Origin: SHXR01 sp046160305
GTDB taxonomy: Bacteria > Pseudomonadota > Gammaproteobacteria > Burkholderiales > SG8-39
NCBI GenBank assembly: GCA_046160305.1
Contig: JBJXGX010000116.1
Span: 62,001-126,000, forward strand
Length of the DNA: 64,000 nucleotides
Direction: 5' to 3'
Shown: positions 51,875 through 60,615 of the stretch, one piece after another
Layout of the letters: each line of letters starts with the position of its first letter
Position numbering within the stretch: the stretch's first letter is position 1
Translations under genes and position numbers: made by a program
Notes under the pieces: generated by a model
What the model was told of the DNA's origin: nothing
Seen by the model: the letters and a program-made list of their open reading frames with translations, nothing else
Database searches by the model: none

Positions 51875-52743
51875 GCCTTGGTCCCCATGATTCCTTGTGG
51901 GCGAATGAACATCATGACGATGAAAAACACGAACGCGAGCACATAGCCCCATTCGAGATGAAAGCAGGAGCCGCCGATGGCGATGAACTGCGCGAAGATG
52001 AACGCGGCGATGAATCCACCGATCATGTTGCCGAGTCCACCCATCACGCACACCATGAAGGTGATCGGTCCGAACGACAGCCCGATCGCCGGGTGCACGT
52101 CGTATTGCAAGACGAGAAGACAGGCGCCGAGCCCGGCCAGTCCGCCACCGATCGCCGAGGTGAGCAGATAGATCCTGCTCGGCGCGACGCCCATGAGCGG
52201 CATGATCGCGCGGTCCTGGCTGATGGCCCGTATCGCGGTGCCAAGGTAGGTCTTCTTCAGGAAGAAGTAGAGGCCCAGCATCGCCACCAGCGCGGTCGTC
52301 GCCGCGAACAGGCGCGAATACGGAAGCTGGATCTCACCCACCGAGAGACTCGGCAAGCTCACACCGAGATTCTTGAAATCGATGCCGAACACGAACGTGG
52401 CGGCGGCCTGCAGGAAAAACAATGTTCCCCCGGTCACGAGGAGCTGATTGATCGGTTCGGATTGCAAGACCGGCTTGATGACGAATTGATGCAGCGCCAT
52501 CCCGGCGATCGATATCAAGACGACGGCCGCGGTGAAGGCGAGGAATAGCGGCCAGCCATGGACCTTATGCAGGAAATAGACGGCGTACATGCCAAGCATC
52601 ATCAGCTCGGCGTAGCAGATCCACACCACATCGATGACGCCGAAAACCAGATTCAATCCGAGCGCAAGAAGCGCGAGGACGCCGCCGAACAACGCACCAT
52701 TCAGGATTGCTTCAACGATGAAGATATCGAGGCCGCACTGCAT
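51871..52743 (-). CDS. livH: Branched-chain amino acid-type ABC transporter permease LivH
   Basis: Second permease subunit, 290 aa with about eight helices. Recognised by the N-terminal LNGALFGGVLALLALGLNLVFGVIDVVW, the coupling loop TAIRAISQDRAIMPLMGVAPSRIYLLTSAIGG and VCVMGGLGNMIGGFIAAF. The signature LGLNLVFGV is shared by LivH proteins. It follows livF by 9 bases and overlaps livM by four. Confidence 0.94.
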   Translation of the reverse strand: MQCGLDIFIVEAILNGALFGGVLALLALGLNLVFGVIDVVWICYAELMMLGMYAVYFLHKVHGWPLFLAFTAAVVLISIAGMALHQFVIKPVLQSEPINQLLVTGGTLFFLQAAATFVFGIDFKNLGVSLPSLSVGEIQLPYSRLFAATTALVAMLGLYFFLKKTYLGTAIRAISQDRAIMPLMGVAPSRIYLLTSAIGGGLAGLGACLLVLQYDVHPAIGLSFGPITFMVCVMGGLGNMIGGFIAAFIFAQFIAIGGSCFHLEWGYVLAFVFFIVMMFIRPQGIMGTKA

Positions 52744-52752
52744 CGGAAGCTC

Positions 52753-53457
52753 CTAGAGTCCTACATACGCCTTGCGGATATCGTCGCTCGCCAAGAGCTC
52801 CGATGCCGTGCCGCTCGCCTTGATGCGCCCCACTTCGAGCAGATACGCGCGATCCGCGACGCGCAGCACCTGCCGCACGTTCTGCTCGACGATCAGCACC
52901 GTATAGCCTTGCGCCCGGATGCGATTCACCAGTTCGAACACCTGCTGCACGACCACCGGTGCGAGTCCAGCGGACGGTTCATCGAGCAATAGCAACTTTG
53001 GACCGGACATCAGGCCGCGGCCGATCGCGCACATCTGCTGTTCACCGCCCGAGAGGGTTCCCGCCGGTTGGTCGCGCCGCTCTTTCATGCGTGGAAACAA
53101 GTCGTAGACGAACGCGAGACGTTCGGCGAATTTCGCACGGGCCGCATGCAGATAGCAACCCATGCGCAGGTTCTCCTCGACTGTCAGCCGTGGAAAGAGC
53201 CGCCGATGCTCCGGAACATGCGCGATGCCAAGCTCGATGATCCGATGCGCCTCGATATCGTTGAGGCGTGTGCCTTCCATCGACATTTCGCCCGCGCGGA
53301 CTTCAATGAGTTTCGAGATGACGCGAAGCAAGGTCGACTTGCCGGCGCCGTTGGGGCCGATGACCGCAACGGCTTCGCCCGCGTTCACGTGCAATGACAC
53401 GTCGAACAGCGCTTGAAACGACGCGTATCCGGCCGACACGCCTTTCAGTTCGAGCAT
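52753..53457 (-). CDS. livF: Branched-chain amino acid-type ABC transporter ATP-binding protein LivF
   Basis: ATPase of 234 aa: Walker A GPNGAGKSTLL at about 34-44, Q-loop HVPEHRRLFPRLTVEENL (E instead of Q, as usual in LivF), signature LSGGEQQMCAIGRGL, Walker B LLLLDEPSAGLAP and H-loop position VEQN, the typical absence of the histidine in this family. Its ATG overlaps the livG stop by one base. Partner of LivG. Confidence 0.95.
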   Translation of the reverse strand: MLELKGVSAGYASFQALFDVSLHVNAGEAVAVIGPNGAGKSTLLRVISKLIEVRAGEMSMEGTRLNDIEAHRIIELGIAHVPEHRRLFPRLTVEENLRMGCYLHAARAKFAERLAFVYDLFPRMKERRDQPAGTLSGGEQQMCAIGRGLMSGPKLLLLDEPSAGLAPVVVQQVFELVNRIRAQGYTVLIVEQNVRQVLRVADRAYLLEVGRIKASGTASELLASDDIRKAYVGL

Positions 53458-54212
53458 TACGCGCTCCGCGCGGCAGTCTGCTGCACTTCGACCGCATCGG
53501 TGCCGAGATAGACTTCGATCACGCGCGGGTCGCGTGCAATTTCGGTTGGTGTTCCCTGCGCGATCAATTCACCGTGATCGAGCACGATGCATCGATCGAC
53601 GATCCGCATCAGGACACCCATGATGTGCTCGACCCAGATGATCGTGATGCCGCGTTCGTTGCGGATGCGCAGGAGCATGTCGCCCGCCTGATGCATCTCG
53701 CTCTCATCCAGGCCACCGAGGCTCTCGTCGGCAAGCAGCAGCTTCGGCTGCGTGGCAAGGGCGCGCGCGAGCTCGAGCTTCTTGAGGCCGGCCGCCCCGA
53801 GACCATCGACCCGCGCATCGCCATCGAACGGAAGCTGGACGAGATTGAGCGCCTCTTCCGCCTGCTTCCAGGCGTGCGCGCGCATGATGCGCGGTTGTTG
53901 TCCGTAGAACGCAGCGACCGCCACATTCTCCAGAATGGTGAGCTTCCGGAAGGGCCGCGGGATCTGGTAGGTGCGTGCGATGCCACGGTGGCAGATCGCG
54001 GCCGGTGTCAGTCCACCAATTTCGCTATCCTGGAATCGAACCGAACCCCCGCTTGGCGGGACCATGCCGGCGATGCAATTGAAGGTCGTACTCTTGCCTG
54101 AACCGTTCGGGCCAATGAGTCCGAGGATCTCACCTTCATTCACGTTGAACGAAATATTGCTCACGGCAGTGAAGCCGCCGAACCGCTTGGTGAGCGAGGC
54201 AACTTGGAGCAC
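53457..54212 (-). CDS. livG: Branched-chain amino acid-type ABC transporter ATP-binding protein LivG
   Basis: ATPase of 251 aa: Walker A GPNGSGKSTTFNCIAG near 34-49, Q-loop IARTYQIPRPFRKLTILENV, a short helical insert, Walker B LLLADESLGGLDE and WVEHIMGVLMRIVDR with the H-loop. The ABC signature is AAGLKKLELARAL: LSGGxQ is replaced by AAGLKK, an accepted variation in LivG (there GLGQRRLEIARAL). It is 101 bases downstream of the receptor gene. Confidence 0.93.
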   Translation of the reverse strand: MLQVASLTKRFGGFTAVSNISFNVNEGEILGLIGPNGSGKSTTFNCIAGMVPPSGGSVRFQDSEIGGLTPAAICHRGIARTYQIPRPFRKLTILENVAVAAFYGQQPRIMRAHAWKQAEEALNLVQLPFDGDARVDGLGAAGLKKLELARALATQPKLLLADESLGGLDESEMHQAGDMLLRIRNERGITIIWVEHIMGVLMRIVDRCIVLDHGELIAQGTPTEIARDPRVIEVYLGTDAVEVQQTAARSA

Positions 54213-54269
54213 GGTTCAGAGGATCGTTCTCAAAGGAAGATCGCGGGCAAGCCGGGCGCTTCGCGAATC

Positions 54270-54295
54270 CGGCTCGAACCGCGCTCGGCTCGAAC
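54270..54295. repeat. Direct repeat CGGCTCGAAC x2
   Basis: CGGCTCGAAC occurs at 54270-54279 and 54286-54295, six bases apart, in the gap between the receptor gene and livG. Confidence 0.5.
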
Positions 54296-54313
54296 TGATC
54301 GTCGACGATCAGT
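54294..54313. other. 20-bp perfect palindrome at the end of the liv receptor gene
   Basis: The half-site ACTGATCGTC is followed directly by its reverse complement. As RNA it gives an 8-bp stem with a TCGA loop. It touches the stop codon of the receptor gene, inside the operon. Such hairpins after a receptor gene often protect its message and lower expression of the downstream transporter genes. Confidence 0.6.
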
Positions 54314-55611
54314 CAGTTCAATGCGAACGGATGACCTTTTGGCAGCGGCAGGACAGGATCCGTCGTACGAATCGGCGTTGGCCACGCGATGAAAGTCTTG
54401 CCGCTCACATACTGCATGACAACGGGTGACGAGCGCTCGTTCTGGCCCGCCATCTTGTGGCCTTCGCCGAAAAATTTGACGCCATAGCCTTGCATGGTGG
54501 CACCGAGCGGAATATCGGTTTCGAGCGCCGCCTTGCGCAGGGATTCGGCGTCGATGCCGCCATACTTCTTGATGGCGCGCGGCAGCACGTCGTTCAGAAA
54601 GACCCAGGTGTTGTTGAAGCCCATGCTCGCATGCGGGGGCACTTCGCCTGGACCCTTCACCGCCTGATACCGCTTCACCATCTCGTCGGTCATCGTCGAG
54701 ACACCCGACTTGAGCGTTTTCGGATCAAGGAGTTGTGCTGCGACCGGATCGACGTTGTAGAAGAAGTTGACGTCATCACCAAAGGTTTGCCGGAGCTTAT
54801 CGATCTGTCCATAACCCGCGCCATGGCCGATCAACGCCTTGAATTTCAGCCCTTGTTCTTTGGACTGGCGCAGGAACAACGAGATGTCCGGGTTGTAGCC
54901 GGTATGCAGGATCACATCGGGGCGGGCGCGACGTAATTTGGTGACGAGGCTCGACAGGTCGGGCGCCGTGGCCGCATAGCCTTCCTTCAGCACGAGATTC
55001 ATCCCGAATCCTTTGCACGCGGCTTCGTTGCCGGCGGCGACTCCGGCGCCGTACGGGCCGTCCTCGTAGATCACCGCCACCTTCAAATCCTTCGGCGCGA
55101 CACCGAGCTTCTTCTGGCTGTTCTCATTCAGGTAGGCGCAGGATGCCTCACCGAACTGGTCGCTATGCACTTGCGGGCGGAAGACATACTTGAGATTGCG
55201 GTCCTTGAACACCGACGACGCAACGCATGTCGTGGCCCACATGAATTTCTTAGCGGCATCGACCTTCTGCGCCATCGGCACGCAATGCGCGCTCGAATAG
55301 ACGCCGAGAATCATGTCGACCTTTTCCTGATTGAGCAGCCGCTCCGCCTCGTTGATCGCGACATCGGTCTTGGATTGGGCGTCGGCATAGACGGCGCGGA
55401 TCCGATAGCCTTCGACACCGCCCCGCTCATTGAACATGTCGATGACCGACTTGGTGCCGATTTGACTCGCTTCCGAGCCGCCGGCCGCGAACGGACCGGT
55501 CAAGTCATAGATCACGCCGACCTTGATCTCTTTTTGCTGCGCCGCCACGAACCCGGCAACGAACAATGCGGCAAGTGCCAAGCTGACTTGGCATCCGAGT
55601 GACCTTTGCAT
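54313..55611 (-). CDS. Liv-type ABC transporter substrate-binding protein
   Basis: Periplasmic receptor of 432 aa, type I periplasmic-binding fold. I start at the ATG at 55611, preceded by GGAGAAG; a signal peptide ends at about residue 25 (GFVAAQQ). Family marks are KEIKVGVIYDLTGPFAAGGSEASQIGTK, ILGVYSSAHCVPMAQ and DVILHTGYNPDISLFLRQSKEQGLKFKALIGHGAGYG. It belongs to the branch that binds amides, urea or aromatic and aliphatic acids as well as amino acids, so the ligand is open. First gene of the operon. Confidence 0.92.
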   Translation of the reverse strand: MQRSLGCQVSLALAALFVAGFVAAQQKEIKVGVIYDLTGPFAAGGSEASQIGTKSVIDMFNERGGVEGYRIRAVYADAQSKTDVAINEAERLLNQEKVDMILGVYSSAHCVPMAQKVDAAKKFMWATTCVASSVFKDRNLKYVFRPQVHSDQFGEASCAYLNENSQKKLGVAPKDLKVAVIYEDGPYGAGVAAGNEAACKGFGMNLVLKEGYAATAPDLSSLVTKLRRARPDVILHTGYNPDISLFLRQSKEQGLKFKALIGHGAGYGQIDKLRQTFGDDVNFFYNVDPVAAQLLDPKTLKSGVSTMTDEMVKRYQAVKGPGEVPPHASMGFNNTWVFLNDVLPRAIKKYGGIDAESLRKAALETDIPLGATMQGYGVKFFGEGHKMAGQNERSSPVVMQYVSGKTFIAWPTPIRTTDPVLPLPKGHPFALN

Positions 55612-55649
55612 GATCTTCTCCTCTGGGGTGTGCGGAGTGTGCGACGTCT

Positions 55650-55670
55650 GCGGCGAGCGGCGAGCGGCGA
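55650..55670. repeat. (GCGGCGA)3 tandem repeat upstream of the liv operon
   Basis: Three perfect 7-base copies in the 206-bp gap between the receptor gene and the GMC oxidoreductase gene, about 40 bases upstream of the receptor start. It lies where the operon's leader or promoter should be. No clear sigma-70 hexamers were found near it. Confidence 0.65.
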
Positions 55671-55817
55671 AAACCTCGGGGAACGCCATGTCTCGCTCGC
55701 AGACTCGCAAATGCACCGGTCGCTGTCAAGAGCACGCGACAGTGCGCGAGGCAAGTACGCGTCGTTGGAGCGTATGGCACCCCGACGAGCGCTACGCTCG
55801 AATCACGATCTTGCGGG

Positions 55818-57431
55818 TCAGCTTCGCGCCGCGTCCGCGAGCACGAGATCGGCGCCTTTTTCCGCGATCATGATCGTCGCGGCATTGGTATTACCCGACA
55901 CGACATTCGGCATGATCGAGGCGTCGATGACGCGCAGGCCCGCGACGCCCCGCACGCGCAACGCCGTGTCCACCACGGCGTTATCATCCGTGCCCATTCG
56001 GCATGTCGTCGTCGGGTGATACACCGTACCACCCACATCGCGGGCGTAGTCGAGCCAATCAGCATCGGTCCGAACACGATCGCCAGGCGCATGTTCACCC
56101 GCGATGTACGGGCGCATCGCCGCCGTCTGCATCATGCGCCGCACGATTTTCAGGCCATCGACCATGCCGCGCCGGTCGGCTTCGGTCGACAGGTAGTTGT
56201 ACTGGATCGCGGGCGCCTCGTGCGGATCAGCCGATCGAATCCGCACATGACCGCGCGACTCGGGGCGAAGATTGGATACCGATGCGGTAAAGCCTGGAAA
56301 AGGATGCAGCACCGTGCCCATCTTGTCGGTGCTGAAATTGATGAAATAGAGTTGGATGTCCGGCCGTGTCATCGCCGGTTGCGTGCGAATGAACGCGCCT
56401 GCGTACCCCGCGCTGATGGTGAGCGGACCACGCTTGGCGAACAGGTACTGCAGGCCGACGCCGATCCTGCGCACGATGCTCCCCATATCGTCGTTGAAGG
56501 TAATCGGCTTCGTGCAACGCCACATCGTGCGCGCATAGAAGTGATCCTGTAGCCCTTCGCCGACTTGCGGCGCCGCGTGCACGATCGGAATGCCGTGCTG
56601 TTCAAGCAGACCGTGCGGACCCACCCCTGAGAGTTGCAGCACCTGGGGCGAGTTGATCGATCCGCCGCAGAGCAAAACTTCCCGATTCGTACGAACCGTT
56701 TGTGTCGACCCGTGTGATTCGACTTCCACGCCGATCGCCCGCGTGCCTGCAAATAAAACACGGGTGACGAGCGCCTCGCTCCGCACCTCGAGACTGGCGC
56801 GTCGCTTGGCCGGGTGAAGATAGGCGACCGCGCAACTCGCGCGCCGACCGTTGCGCGAGGTTGCTTGAAAATATCCCGCGCCTTCCTGCGTTGCGCCGTT
56901 GAAATCAGCATTGCGTGGAATGCCGATCTCTTCGGCCGCGGCAATGTAGGCGTCGGCAAGCGCATGGTGGTCGGGGAGATCGGTCACCGACAGCGGACCG
57001 CCTTGTCCGTGGTAGGCGTTCGCGCCACGCTGCTGATCCTCGGCCTTCTTGAAATAGGGGAGCACATCGTCGTACCCCCATCCGGCATTGCCGAGGCGCG
57101 CCCAATCATCGAAGTCTTCGCGTTGGCCGCGGATGTAGACCAGGCCGTTGATCGAGCTCGATCCGCCGATCACTTTGCCGCGCGGGGTAAACACGCTGCG
57201 ACCCTTCAACTGCGGTTCAGACTCGGATTGGTACATCCAGTTGACCGCGGGCATCGCGAAGAGCTTGCCGTAGCCAAGCGGGACATGAATCCATCGGTTG
57301 GTGTCGGGCGGCCCGGCCTCGAGTACCAGCACCCGATAACGTCCATTGGCGCTGAGCCGATCGGCCAACACGCAGCCGGCGGAGCCTGCGCCGACGATTA
57401 CATAGTCGACGACCTGATCGGTTGCCGTCAC
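55818..57431 (-). CDS. GMC-family FAD oxidoreductase (choline dehydrogenase-like)
   Basis: Flavoprotein of 537 aa that oxidises an alcohol. The FAD loop is VDYVIVGAGSAGCVLADRLS near the N-terminus; GMC signatures are GKVIGGSSSINGLVYIRGQ and GSINSPQVLQLSGVG, and the active-site histidine lies in GTVYHPTTTCRMG near the end. The GTG start overlaps the stop of the paiB-like gene. The substrate (choline, alkanol or other) is not determined by sequence. No betB or betT lies nearby, so choline is not favoured. Confidence 0.92.
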   Translation of the reverse strand: MTATDQVVDYVIVGAGSAGCVLADRLSANGRYRVLVLEAGPPDTNRWIHVPLGYGKLFAMPAVNWMYQSESEPQLKGRSVFTPRGKVIGGSSSINGLVYIRGQREDFDDWARLGNAGWGYDDVLPYFKKAEDQQRGANAYHGQGGPLSVTDLPDHHALADAYIAAAEEIGIPRNADFNGATQEGAGYFQATSRNGRRASCAVAYLHPAKRRASLEVRSEALVTRVLFAGTRAIGVEVESHGSTQTVRTNREVLLCGGSINSPQVLQLSGVGPHGLLEQHGIPIVHAAPQVGEGLQDHFYARTMWRCTKPITFNDDMGSIVRRIGVGLQYLFAKRGPLTISAGYAGAFIRTQPAMTRPDIQLYFINFSTDKMGTVLHPFPGFTASVSNLRPESRGHVRIRSADPHEAPAIQYNYLSTEADRRGMVDGLKIVRRMMQTAAMRPYIAGEHAPGDRVRTDADWLDYARDVGGTVYHPTTTCRMGTDDNAVVDTALRVRGVAGLRVIDASIMPNVVSGNTNAATIMIAEKGADLVLADAARS

Positions 57432-58078
57432 GACGTACGCGACCCTTTGAAGGCGCGTTCGATCAGATCAGCCATGGCGCCGGAATCGGCGTCGCCATCG
57501 TTGCGCAGTCCATCGATGGTGCTTTGGCGATCCACCGGCAGCCGGTTCTGGCTTACCTTCCATTTTCCCATGAGACTCGCAATCGTAAGCTCGACGCCCA
57601 CGATTGCCTTGAGTTGCATATTCACGAAATCCTCCGGTGCATCCGTGACTTTCCACGGTGCGGCTCGTTTGGACTCGTGCTCGTCCGTGAGCCCATCGAG
57701 AAACGCGCGCAACCACGTCGGATCGTCGATTGGGCGGAGCGTCCCGTGGGCGTGCACCACGGCGTAGTTCCACGTCGGCACGACCTTTGCGGTGTCGCGC
57801 TTCGTTGCATAGTGCGATGGCGAGATGTAGCGGTTCGGTCCCTGGAAGATCGCGAGCGCGTCGGTGCCGGCCGCGATGTCCCGCCAAAGCGGGTTGGCCC
57901 TCGCCACATGCCCGCGCAGTGTCCCGAACGGCGCGGGCGCCGGCGCGATGCGCATGGGAATGTGATTGGCGGCGAGCCGGCCAGCGGTGACGATGACGAT
58001 CGATGCCAGCGGATGCGCACGAATAAGATCGTGCATCACGTCGACCCGCTGCTCGTCGAATTGCGCCGGTAGATACAT
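57428..58078 (-). CDS. PaiB-family FMN-binding protein
   Basis: 216-aa split-barrel flavoprotein of the family that includes Bacillus PaiB, annotated as a negative transcriptional regulator though DNA binding is not evident. The start MYLPAQFDEQRVDVMHDLIRAHPLA and the segment HYATKRDTAKVVPTWNYAVVHAHG are diagnostic. It starts three bases after the hydrolase gene stop and overlaps the GMC gene start. Probably FMN-binding enzyme or sensor; function open. Confidence 0.9.
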   Translation of the reverse strand: MYLPAQFDEQRVDVMHDLIRAHPLASIVIVTAGRLAANHIPMRIAPAPAPFGTLRGHVARANPLWRDIAAGTDALAIFQGPNRYISPSHYATKRDTAKVVPTWNYAVVHAHGTLRPIDDPTWLRAFLDGLTDEHESKRAAPWKVTDAPEDFVNMQLKAIVGVELTIASLMGKWKVSQNRLPVDRQSTIDGLRNDGDADSGAMADLIERAFKGSRTS

Positions 58079-58081
58079 GGA

Positions 58082-58885
58082 TTATTGAAGGATCTTCATG
58101 ATGAATCGGTCGATGGCAGCGGCAAGCTCCGCCTCCTTGCCGGCGTAGTGATGGTCGGCGCCCGCGATCATGACCTGTTCGGATCGCGGGATATGCGCGA
58201 GGGCGTTGGCGCGCGAACGAACGCCCGCGAGGGTTGGCGCGAGGTCCCGCTCACCATGGACATCAAGGATCGGCAGCCGCAATTTCCCCGGAAACCACTC
58301 GATGTCGAGCCACGGAATGCTGATCAGGCTGGCATCCCAAAAGCGCCCGGTGAGGCCCATCGCGATCCACGCGCGGTACGGTGGTTCGGGTCTCGCGCTG
58401 AGATGCACGTTCGACATCCATGCGCCCATGCTGTGTGACGCGAGCACGATGTTGCGATGACCCTTCGACTGCAAGAAGCGCGTTGCCGCCTCGATCCGCT
58501 CGCCCGCCTGCGGAAACAGCGCCGGATAGTAATCGTCAACCGATGCGCCTTCGCCTTTCGCCACCGGCATCTGGACCGATAGCGTGGTGTAACCAAGATC
58601 GTTCAACTTGGTGCGCAGAATTCCGATCACTCCATGGTCGGGGTGCACGCCAACCCCGTGTACCAGCACGATGGCCGCCTTCGCGCCGTTCGCCTCGGCG
58701 AGCAGGTTCAGGAATTTGTGTCCGCCTGAAAGCGCCAACCACACCGGATCGCCGACCACGACTGCCGGAGTGATCTCATCGGCCCAGCGTTTCTCGCGTG
58801 CGTAGTCTTGCGCGAACGCCGCCAGACTCATCGCAATGATGATGAACGTCGAAGCGATCGATAGGGGACGGCCTGCAAAAGTCAT
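58082..58885 (-). CDS. Alpha/beta hydrolase of the DUF3530 type
   Basis: 267-aa protein with an N-terminal signal (about residues 8-25) and an alpha/beta-hydrolase fold. The triad is visible: serine in ASHSMGAW, aspartate in VHGERD and histidine in GADHHYAG. The oxyanion segment VLVHGVGVHPDHG agrees. Export and fold suggest a periplasmic esterase or similar; the substrate is unknown. First gene of a three-gene minus-strand operon with paiB-like and GMC genes. Confidence 0.83.
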   Translation of the reverse strand: MTFAGRPLSIASTFIIIAMSLAAFAQDYAREKRWADEITPAVVVGDPVWLALSGGHKFLNLLAEANGAKAAIVLVHGVGVHPDHGVIGILRTKLNDLGYTTLSVQMPVAKGEGASVDDYYPALFPQAGERIEAATRFLQSKGHRNIVLASHSMGAWMSNVHLSARPEPPYRAWIAMGLTGRFWDASLISIPWLDIEWFPGKLRLPILDVHGERDLAPTLAGVRSRANALAHIPRSEQVMIAGADHHYAGKEAELAAAIDRFIMKILQ

Positions 58886-59140
58886 GAATTCCGCGAAGGC
58901 GCCGGGAACAAAAATCCATCATAACGTAAAGATAAACGCGGCCTGCGAGCGCATAGCCATCCAGGGACGGATCGATCGCCGAATTTTTGAATGGCTCCGC
59001 CGAAATCGTGCGCAGTGCACGAGGAAGAGTCGACGCGCTCATGCGTAAATGTGGCTTACTTGACCTGGCGATTCTTGCTCCACGGTTTTTTCATCCAACA
59101 ATTGCGAATCCCTGCTCGTCTCTCCAGGAGAATCTCTGCC

Positions 59141-59818
59141 ATGCGCCCGATCATTGCCGCATCGATCCTTGCCGCTGCTCTTACGCCATCGGTTGCCCTC
59201 GCCCAAGGATCCTGGGCACTTGATGTGAACGCCGGCACCCTCGGTGTTGGCGCGGGCCTGGGCATTGGCCTTACGGAACGGTTCACGGCGCGTGTTTTTA
59301 TTGCCGGTGGAAATCTTTCGCGGGATTTTTCATCGAGCGGTGTCGACTACAAGGCGCGGCTGCAGCTTCGCAATGCGCCGATCCTGCTCGACTGGCATCC
59401 CGGTGGCAGCGTATTTCGGCTCTCGGCTGGTGTCGTGTTCAATGACGACAAGCTCAAGGTTGATGCGAAGCCCTCCAGCGCCGCGACCTACACCTTCAAC
59501 GGCGTCACCTATACGGCCGCCTCCGTCGGCGCGGCCGATGGAACGATCAAGTTCAATCGTGCAGCACCCTATCTAGGGATTGGCTTCGGGCGAGCGGTGG
59601 CACGCGACAGCGGCTGGAACTTCGCGATGGATATCGGCGCGGCCTATCTTTCAAAAGCCAAGGCGTCGCTGAATGTTTCGTGTGGTGCCGTCCTGACGGG
59701 AGCGCAGTGCGCGCAACTGCAAAGCGACGCGAGCGCCGAAGCGGCACAGCTCAGCGATGATCTGAAAACCTATCGCTGGTATCCGGTGATCCAGGCGCAC
59801 GTCACCTACGCGTTCTAG
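59141..59818 (+). CDS. OmpW-like outer-membrane beta-barrel protein
   Basis: Predicted small porin of 225 aa. A signal peptide of about 22 residues ends VALAQ; the mature protein has alternating hydrophobic strands, a glycine-rich first strand (GTLGVGAGLGIGLTERF) and a terminal phenylalanine (VTYAF), the outer-membrane insertion signal. I start at the ATG at 59141, preceded by AGGAG ten bases upstream; the longer open frame from 58991 crosses the promoter region. Whether it belongs to OmpW proper or a related barrel family cannot be settled. A hairpin follows. Confidence 0.8.
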   Translation: MRPIIAASILAAALTPSVALAQGSWALDVNAGTLGVGAGLGIGLTERFTARVFIAGGNLSRDFSSSGVDYKARLQLRNAPILLDWHPGGSVFRLSAGVVFNDDKLKVDAKPSSAATYTFNGVTYTAASVGAADGTIKFNRAAPYLGIGFGRAVARDSGWNFAMDIGAAYLSKAKASLNVSCGAVLTGAQCAQLQSDASAEAAQLSDDLKTYRWYPVIQAHVTYAF

Positions 59819-59828
59819 CCGGCGCGAT

Positions 59829-59857
59829 CATCGGCGGACGCGCATAGTCCGCCGATG
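59829..59857 (+). terminator. Perfect 11-bp hairpin after the OmpW-like gene
   Basis: CATCGGCGGAC at 59829-59839 pairs perfectly with GTCCGCCGATG at 59847-59857 around a 7-base loop, 10 bases after the stop codon. No T-tract follows, but position and stability suggest a terminator or message-stabilising stem. Confidence 0.55.
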
Positions 59858-60073
59858 GTCCGCTAATGCCCCGGCACCTCGATCCGCGCCGGTCCGGACA
59901 GAGTTCGCCGACGCGGCCGCGGCCGCTTCCCGTCGATTCCGAACGGTCGAAGGCGCCAAGTGGCTCAGTATCAACGATTGGATGCCGATCACCTTTCCTG
60001 GTCGGGCGCGTACCTGTCATCGCCGATGGCATGCGTTGAACCCTCTGCTTCGGCAGCCCAGGAAAGGAAAGAC

Positions 60074-60598
60074 GTGGCAGCCCTCAATCCCTACATTGCT
60101 CCGAAAGCCAACATCGCTCGCGCCGACGCCGAAGAGTATGGCGAGGTCAAGGCCTTCTCGTCGGTAGGGCGCCTGGGACGTATCCGCTACATCGGCTATT
60201 CGATTGGTCTGATGTTCCTCTTCGCTGTCGCGATAAGTGCGATCGCAGCCGTTGCCGGTCCCAAATTGGGCGTGGTCGTCATGATCATCGGCTATGTCGT
60301 CATGATGATCGCCATGTTCTTGATGACGATTCAGCGGGCGCATGATTTCAACACCACCGGATGGATATCGATACTGGTACTGGTGCCGCTGGTCAATTTT
60401 GCCTTCTGGTTCATTCCGGGCACCGATGGCGAGAACGAGTACGGTCTGAAGACCCCCCCGAACGGGGTTGGCGTGACCGTTCTCGCGATGTTCGTGCCGC
60501 TCGCCTTTGTAACGGCCATTCTTGCGGCAATCGCGCTTCCGGCCTATTCGGACCATGTGAAGCGTGCGCAGAACGTATCCGCACAAGTTAAGCGGTAG
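60074..60598 (+). CDS. DUF805 membrane protein with pilin-like C-terminal helix
   Basis: 174 aa from a GTG at 60074, preceded by GGAAAGGAAAG; the open frame continues upstream to 59960 without a plausible start signal. A short N-terminal segment (NPYIAPKA) precedes the DUF805 domain: GRLGRIRYIGYSIGL, RAHDFNTTGW, and PGTDGENEYG are its hallmarks, with three membrane helices at about 45-65, 75-100 and 104-122. A fourth hydrophobic segment at the C-terminus ends ILAAIALPAYSDHVKRAQ, which copies the helix of type IV pilins, though no prepilin cleavage site is present. Function unknown. Confidence 0.8.
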   Translation: MAALNPYIAPKANIARADAEEYGEVKAFSSVGRLGRIRYIGYSIGLMFLFAVAISAIAAVAGPKLGVVVMIIGYVVMMIAMFLMTIQRAHDFNTTGWISILVLVPLVNFAFWFIPGTDGENEYGLKTPPNGVGVTVLAMFVPLAFVTAILAAIALPAYSDHVKRAQNVSAQVKR

Positions 60599-60615
60599 CC
60601 GGGCGATGCATCGAC

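Noticed and set aside
55650..55670. (GCGGCGA)3 and (GAATC)4 considered as CRISPR-like arrays
   Set aside because: Units are too short, without spacers, and no cas genes are present.
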